DNA from: MnTg04 sp964568075
GTDB lineage: Bacteria > Pseudomonadota > Gammaproteobacteria > Steroidobacterales > MnTg04
Direction: 5' to 3'
NCBI GenBank assembly: GCA_964568075.1
Contig: CAZMOM010000045.1
Location: 1 to 19,740, forward strand
DNA length: 19,740 nt
The number at the start of each line of letters is the position of its first letter. Within the stretch, counting starts at the first letter, position 1. Shown piece by piece: positions 15,560 to 19,740 of the stretch. The position numbers were made by a program, and so were the translations under genes. The notes below the pieces were generated by a model. That model searched no databases. It worked only from the letters and a program-made list of their open reading frames with translations, and had not been told where the DNA came from.

Positions 15560-17215
15560 ATGAATCCCGTATTCGAAGAGCGCTTTCAACAAGCCGCCGA
15601 CCTGCAACAGCAAGGACGGCTGGAGGATGCCGCCGGATTGTATCAGGCTCTGGCCAGCGAATTCCCACAGGAACCGCGCAGTCGTTTTGAGATGGCCATG
15701 ATCGAGGTGTCACGAGGCAACCCGGCAACCGCAATCGGCCATCTGGAGACCACGCTGCAGATCGCGCCGGATCAGCCTGAAGCCAGGAGATGGGTGGCGC
15801 GTTGTTACCGCGCGCTGAAAAAAAATGATGAAGCGGTCCGGTGTTTCGAAGCCTGTATTGATGACGCATCCACCGACCCCGGTGAACTTCTTGAACTGGG
15901 AGACGCCCGGCTGGCAGCGGGCGATACGGATAAAGGTCGAATCAATATCGAAAAATTCATCGAGCAGGCCGCCCATCATCCCGAAGCTCTATTTCATGCC
16001 GGCCTGAGTTTCCACCAGGCCGGTTTGCACCAGGATGCGGCCGAACATTACCGGCGCGCCCTTTCGCGTGATCCGGGCATGCAACTGGCGCGGCGTAACC
16101 TCGCGGCGGTTTACCAGGCGCAGGGTCGCGATGAAGAAGCCGAATCCCTGTATCGCATGATTCTTGAAGCAGAGCCCGGCAATGACGAGGTCCTGCGAAA
16201 TCTGGGTACGTTGTTAAAGGATCGCGACCGGCTGCCCGACGCGCTGCGTTGTTTTGAGCAGGCAATGCGCTTGTCTCGCCTGCCCTGCCCCGGCGATACC
16301 AACAAAATACTGCAGCAAAATCCCGAATCAGAACTGACGTCCCTTCATCATTTGGAACTGCAGGCCGAGCAGCTTGAATATCTCGCCAGCAAAGGCCGGC
16401 TGTCGCCGGCGTACTCCGGCGTGTCCCGCATATACCGGGAAGTCATCGGCGAGATCGGCGTAACGAATCCAGGCTCTCACCGGGTGGTGATGAATGAGGA
16501 GCAGTTCGAAAAAGTCGGCCCGACGGCCAGTCGGCTGATGCACCTGACACCAGCCGGGATGGTGCCCGGCGGCGCGCTCAACCCGGATCTGGATTTGGAC
16601 GAGATCGCGACAAATTACAACGCTCAGCGGCCCGGACTGACCATCATTGACGGTTTTTTAAAGCCCGACGCACTCAAGCGACTACAGGATTATTGCCTGG
16701 AATCGACGATCTGGTTCGATTTTCGCAAGTCCAGCGGCCATTGCGGAAGCTATATGCAGGACGGTTTCGGCAACGACCTGCTGATGCAACTGGCGGGCGA
16801 ACTGCGGGAAAAACTGCCAGGTATTTTGTCCGAACATCCGTTAACCCAGATGTACGGATACATTTACAACAGCGAGACGAGTGGAATCGCAGCACACGCC
16901 GGCGCGGCCGCGGTCAATCTCAAATTCTGGATTACGCCTGACGACGCCAACGAGAATCCGGAAAGCGGGGGCCTGATCGTCTATACAAAAGAAGCGCCCG
17001 GGAAATGGGATTTAGACGCCTATAACAATGAGTATGAAGCGATAGAGGCTTTCACCAAGGGGTCGGAAGCCGTTGTCGTTCCGTATCGATGTAACCGGGC
17101 CGTGCTATTTCATTCGAACCTGATTCACAAAACCGGCGATATTCATTTCAAGCCGGGTTTGGAAAATCGCCGCATCAGTATCACGATGTTGTTTGGGCAA
17201 CGCGCCGCAGCGTAA
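15560..17215 (+). CDS. TPR protein with C-terminal 2OG-Fe(II) oxygenase-like domain, HxG variant
   Basis: A 551-aa two-part protein. Residues 1-240 form about six tetratricopeptide helix pairs (for example RLEDAAGLYQALASEFPQEP, EEAESLYRMILEAEPGN), a protein-binding scaffold. Residues about 355-546 resemble a 2-oxoglutarate/iron dioxygenase: TIIDGFLKPDALKRLQDYC, then MYGYIYNSETSGIAAHAGAAAV, FWITPDDANENPESGGLIVY, and a closing FHSNLIHKTGDIHF with ENRRISITMLFG. H446 and H523 are the expected iron histidines, and R537 or R538 the 2OG-binding arginine. The acidic ligand, normally Asp two residues after the first His, is G448. No signal peptide is seen. It is divergent from the SDR and convergent with the beta-propeller gene. 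The substrate is unknown. Confidence 0.82.
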   Translation: MNPVFEERFQQAADLQQQGRLEDAAGLYQALASEFPQEPRSRFEMAMIEVSRGNPATAIGHLETTLQIAPDQPEARRWVARCYRALKKNDEAVRCFEACIDDASTDPGELLELGDARLAAGDTDKGRINIEKFIEQAAHHPEALFHAGLSFHQAGLHQDAAEHYRRALSRDPGMQLARRNLAAVYQAQGRDEEAESLYRMILEAEPGNDEVLRNLGTLLKDRDRLPDALRCFEQAMRLSRLPCPGDTNKILQQNPESELTSLHHLELQAEQLEYLASKGRLSPAYSGVSRIYREVIGEIGVTNPGSHRVVMNEEQFEKVGPTASRLMHLTPAGMVPGGALNPDLDLDEIATNYNAQRPGLTIIDGFLKPDALKRLQDYCLESTIWFDFRKSSGHCGSYMQDGFGNDLLMQLAGELREKLPGILSEHPLTQMYGYIYNSETSGIAAHAGAAAVNLKFWITPDDANENPESGGLIVYTKEAPGKWDLDAYNNEYEAIEAFTKGSEAVVVPYRCNRAVLFHSNLIHKTGDIHFKPGLENRRISITMLFGQRAAA

Positions 17216-17407
17216 AACTGTACGGACACTCACGAACATCAGCAGTGTAATGAGCTGCCGCTGAAAAAACTGGCGGCATCGGTGAAACTCTTCGCATCGT
17301 CCGGCTCGGCGAAGCCGTGTCCATCGCCATCATGGAACTGGCCACAAACGTCGTCGATTACGTGATCGGGGGGATGGCCGCTTTCGGCCATTAGCGGTCA
17401 TTCGCAA
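17216..17407. other. Intergenic stretch with short reading-frame remnant and hairpin
   Basis: Between two convergent genes. A stop-to-stop frame at 17254-17394 (plus, 46 codons) reads like the end of a protein (GGIGETLRIVRLG, then MELATNVVDYVIGG) but has no plausible start in front of it, so it may be the tail of a decayed gene or chance. Its end overlaps a perfect hairpin, ATGGCCG CTTT CGGCCAT (17374-17391), followed by TTAGCGGTCATTCG, which resembles a motif near 19631. No T-run follows the hairpin. Confidence 0.35.
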
Positions 17408-19477
17408 TCACTCTATCGGTGGCGCTAGGCGCTTGAGTTCTTCAAACCAGTTGGCTACAACGTGAATCCGTGTTGCCGGGGGTTGGTCCGGTTGTTTCAG
17501 AAGGAAGAACCGCTGCGCATCCGGCGTCACGTCATACGACAGTTCCGTCACATTGATATATGGGCCCTCGAAGATGACCCGCGGGATGCCGGCTTCAAAT
17601 TCGGGATCGGTTTTGACCGGAACGCTCAACCATTGGTCTCCACGACGGTAGAAGATCTCGTCACCGGCGGCCGACCAGCGGGGTTCCTCACCGTACCCTG
17701 CCGAGATCGTCCACCTGGCCTCGGTCGGCGGGAACGATTTCACGTAGATTTGGAACTGGCCAGATTCATCCGATGTGTAGGCAATGAAGCGGCCGTCGGG
17801 GGAGAACGCGGCTCCCCACTCAGTAGCGGATGTGCGAACAAAAGGTTCGGGCGCCTCCGCCTCGCCCAATCGGGCAACCCAGATGTCAGTGTGTGTATCA
17901 AGATCATGGGATGCTTCGAAGGCAAGGAGATCATTTGGCGTCCAGGAGTTGGGACCGATCCATGAGGCGAAGTCGGGCACCATTGGCAGTAGCTGACCGC
18001 CGTCTACTCCCTGTTGAAAGATCCCGCCCATGGTGTCCTGGTTCGAAGAATTCAGCATCCCGAATGCTACACGCTGTCCGTCGGGACTCCAGATCGGCGC
18101 CGTTTTGTAGCCACCAACGGTCAGCCTTCTCGGCGGAGTGGCGCGCTCGAAGTCAAAGAGCCACACATCGGTTGTCGCACCATCGATAAGGAGGGCAACC
18201 TGAGAGCCGTCTGGCGACAGGCGAAAGCTACCGTAGCGCTGCGGAGGAAGCGGTATCAGTTCTTCTATACCATTTCGATCCACCCAGACCGGCGTCGAGA
18301 TTCCCATGTCTGTACCGGGAATGTATGCCAGCCAGCCGTCTGCCGAAAACGCCAACTGCGGGAACCAATTCGCCTCACGCCTCACGTCGTCGAGAACCGG
18401 AACACCCGGGCCGGTCACAGAGTTCGTCGCAAGATCGAATGGAACGGCCATAACGCCACTGGCAGCAGAATAGACGATATGGCCAGAAGGCACGTAGTGT
18501 GGCGCGATGCCGCGCTCGATCAATGGAAATATCTCGCCAGTCTCCGGAACGAAGAGCACGACGCTGCCTGACTTAGTGAGGAGTATTCCTGATCCGTCGG
18601 GAAGAAATTTCGGGGAACTGAAGCGCCCGCGCAAGAGGACTTGCTTCTCCCCACCGTTGGCGGACACCAAGCTGAGCTGCAAGCCCTCCCGTTCTGCGAA
18701 GATGATCGTGTCGTCCGGGCCCCAATCGGCCCCGTAAACGTTTCCGGCTTCCGTCAAAGTCTGCGGCATACCGCCCTGTATGGAGACCTTCATTACCTGG
18801 GTCTGTGTCAGGAACCCAATCCACTGTCCGTTCGGAGAAAAGAACGGGCCGAAGGCCCCTTCTGTACCGTCTAACGGTTGCGCCTCGAATTTATCCATCC
18901 GGCGGAGGTACAACTGGCTCGTGCCATCATGATCGACAACATAGGCCAGATGCGTGCCATCCGGAGAAAGCGCCAGCGAACGACGCCCCACACCCAGCGG
19001 CGCCAGTTCGGCGAGTGCCAGCCGCCTGCCTTCTTTGAGTGTGATGACGGTGCGCTTGACGCCGCCGGATAAAGAAGCGTCACGTAACGAACTCGTGTAT
19101 GTCCGTTCGACCACTCGTGCGGCCGGTACGATTTCCAGAAGATACCTGTCGACAGCTAGAAAACCCACGGCCAGTACGACCAACCCGAGGATGACGTAGT
19201 TGAGCCTGTGTGCGTTGACATGAGGGATAGACTCAGAGCGGAATACGTCCTTTTCGAGCTTTATGCCCTCGGGAGTGAGCTCAAAAGCCCAGGCAAAAAA
19301 CATCGCCAAAGGGAAACCGATGACCAGTAAGAACAGAACCGTCTTGATGGTCCATTCCGGCGCGGCAAAACTGTCGAGAGCGAGTTCTGTGACCTGAGCA
19401 ATCAACCAGGCAACAATCAGATAGGCGATGCCTACCCTGAAGACATTCCGGCGCTTGAGTTCTTTGATAAAGGACAT
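17408..19477 (-). CDS. Membrane-anchored TolB-like beta-propeller protein
   Basis: A 689-aa protein of unknown function. The N-terminus MSFIKELKRRNVFRVGIAYL starts a membrane module seen in front of many bacterial cyclase, TPR and propeller proteins. Predicted helices lie near 15-34, 44-65 and 92-110 (numbered from 19477). After an extended linker comes a long WD40/TolB-type beta-propeller, from about 150 to the end, with repeated SPDG-type turns: LALSPDGTHLAY, PFFSPNGQWIGF, RLSPDGSQVALL, IWSPDGQRVAFG, AFSPDGRFIAYTS. It probably faces the periplasm and binds proteins or peptides. No protease or kinase domain is present, so it may be a stand-alone sensor or scaffold. The start at 19477 matches related proteins; an upstream ATG at 19510 adds 11 residues. 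Neither has a strong ribosome-binding site. Confidence 0.82.
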   Translation of the reverse strand: MSFIKELKRRNVFRVGIAYLIVAWLIAQVTELALDSFAAPEWTIKTVLFLLVIGFPLAMFFAWAFELTPEGIKLEKDVFRSESIPHVNAHRLNYVILGLVVLAVGFLAVDRYLLEIVPAARVVERTYTSSLRDASLSGGVKRTVITLKEGRRLALAELAPLGVGRRSLALSPDGTHLAYVVDHDGTSQLYLRRMDKFEAQPLDGTEGAFGPFFSPNGQWIGFLTQTQVMKVSIQGGMPQTLTEAGNVYGADWGPDDTIIFAEREGLQLSLVSANGGEKQVLLRGRFSSPKFLPDGSGILLTKSGSVVLFVPETGEIFPLIERGIAPHYVPSGHIVYSAASGVMAVPFDLATNSVTGPGVPVLDDVRREANWFPQLAFSADGWLAYIPGTDMGISTPVWVDRNGIEELIPLPPQRYGSFRLSPDGSQVALLIDGATTDVWLFDFERATPPRRLTVGGYKTAPIWSPDGQRVAFGMLNSSNQDTMGGIFQQGVDGGQLLPMVPDFASWIGPNSWTPNDLLAFEASHDLDTHTDIWVARLGEAEAPEPFVRTSATEWGAAFSPDGRFIAYTSDESGQFQIYVKSFPPTEARWTISAGYGEEPRWSAAGDEIFYRRGDQWLSVPVKTDPEFEAGIPRVIFEGPYINVTELSYDVTPDAQRFFLLKQPDQPPATRIHVVANWFEELKRLAPPIE

Positions 19478-19740
19478 AACGGCCCGTTTGTTGCGGTTGG
19501 CAAAGCCCATTTAGCCCGTGACTAAAAGCATGGCCCCATTAGGGTCATATTTCTAGTTTCTGCCCACATTTTCGTCGGTCGAATGTGCGCGAATACTAAT
19601 GAGCCGGAGTGCTGAAACATGACCGGTTTGGGTCGTTAGCGGACGTCAGATTCAGTCTAAGGCCACTCTGTCAGAATGTCCGCTTACGGCCGAGGCTGTG
19701 TGAAAACTCTGTGGTTGATATAATCATCCTTTCCGGCGAG
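19478..19740. other. Upstream region of the beta-propeller gene; no gene seen
   Basis: No credible coding frame is present. The region holds the expected promoter area of the minus-strand propeller gene, though no convincing -35/-10 pair was found, an inverted repeat at 19631-19691, and a TATAAT on the plus strand (19719-19724) that lacks a good -35. Confidence 0.4.
19631..19691. repeat. Imperfect inverted repeat, about 20-bp arms
   Basis: GGTCGTTAGCGGACGTCAGA (19631-19650) is matched in reverse complement by the segment ending at 19691, sharing the core AGCGGAC and GG-CGT-AG. About 20 bases separate the arms. A similar string (GGCCATTAGCGGTCATT) occurs at 17387-17403, so this may be one member of a small repeat family in this accessory end. 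No transposase is visible. Confidence 0.5.

Noticed and set aside
17374..17391. Perfect hairpin as a rho-independent terminator for the convergent genes
   Set aside because: The stem is only 7 bp and no T-run follows on either strand; it looks more like part of a repeat.
19719..19724. TATAAT as a plus-strand promoter for a gene beyond the window
   Set aside because: The -10 is perfect but the -35 position reads CTGTGT, and no downstream gene is visible in the remaining 16 bases.

Overview
The window is a GC-rich stretch of gammaproteobacterial chromosome. The best evidence is gene order. Read on the minus strand, it runs pncC - thpR - recA - recX - alaS - lysC - csrA - tRNA-Ser(GCU) - tRNA-Arg(ACG), with mutS diverging nearby. 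The recA-recX-alaS-csrA-serV-argV order is the classical one of enteric bacteria, and lysC between alaS and csrA is the pseudomonad-like variant. The AspRS carries the His and Gly seen in non-discriminating enzymes. I cannot name the genus; a marine or soil gammaproteobacterium outside the Enterobacterales fits best.

Layout. 1-63: two near-identical 20-bp direct repeats, perhaps an insertion-sequence end. 64-251: two tRNA genes (minus). 252-600: a tandem 170-bp array in which the first 20 nt of tRNA-Ser are repeated twice, each copy joined to a 150-bp spacer. 635-663: likely tRNA promoter. 681-6480: csrA, lysC, alaS, recX, recA (minus). 6591-7817: thpR and pncC, separated by a 148-bp MITE-like palindrome (7179-7326) that supplies the pncC stop codon. 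7844-8929: GT4-type glycosyltransferase (minus). 9167-11758: mutS (plus), convergent with a minus-strand group of alpha/beta hydrolase, aspS and an FmdB-type zinc ribbon, with a short-chain dehydrogenase upstream. 15560-17215: a TPR protein fused to a 2OG-Fe(II) oxygenase-like domain (plus). 17216-19740: a more accessory-looking end with a hairpin, a short reading-frame remnant, a membrane-anchored TolB-like beta-propeller protein and an inverted-repeat element.

How the genes fit together. The core is a housekeeping block: recombination and mismatch repair (recA, recX, mutS), tRNA charging and supply (alaS, aspS, tRNA-Ser, tRNA-Arg), RNA-level control (csrA), aspartate-family amino acid entry (lysC), and nucleotide or RNA end metabolism (pncC, thpR). 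Most of this is ordinary.

The most unusual items are three. First, the partial tRNA-Ser tandem array between csrA and the intact tRNA. Second, the oxygenase-like domain whose iron-ligand motif reads His-Ala-Gly instead of His-x-Asp, as in iron/2OG halogenases. Third, the MITE that ends pncC and abuts thpR upstream of recA. No defence system, CRISPR array, prophage or complete insertion sequence was found.
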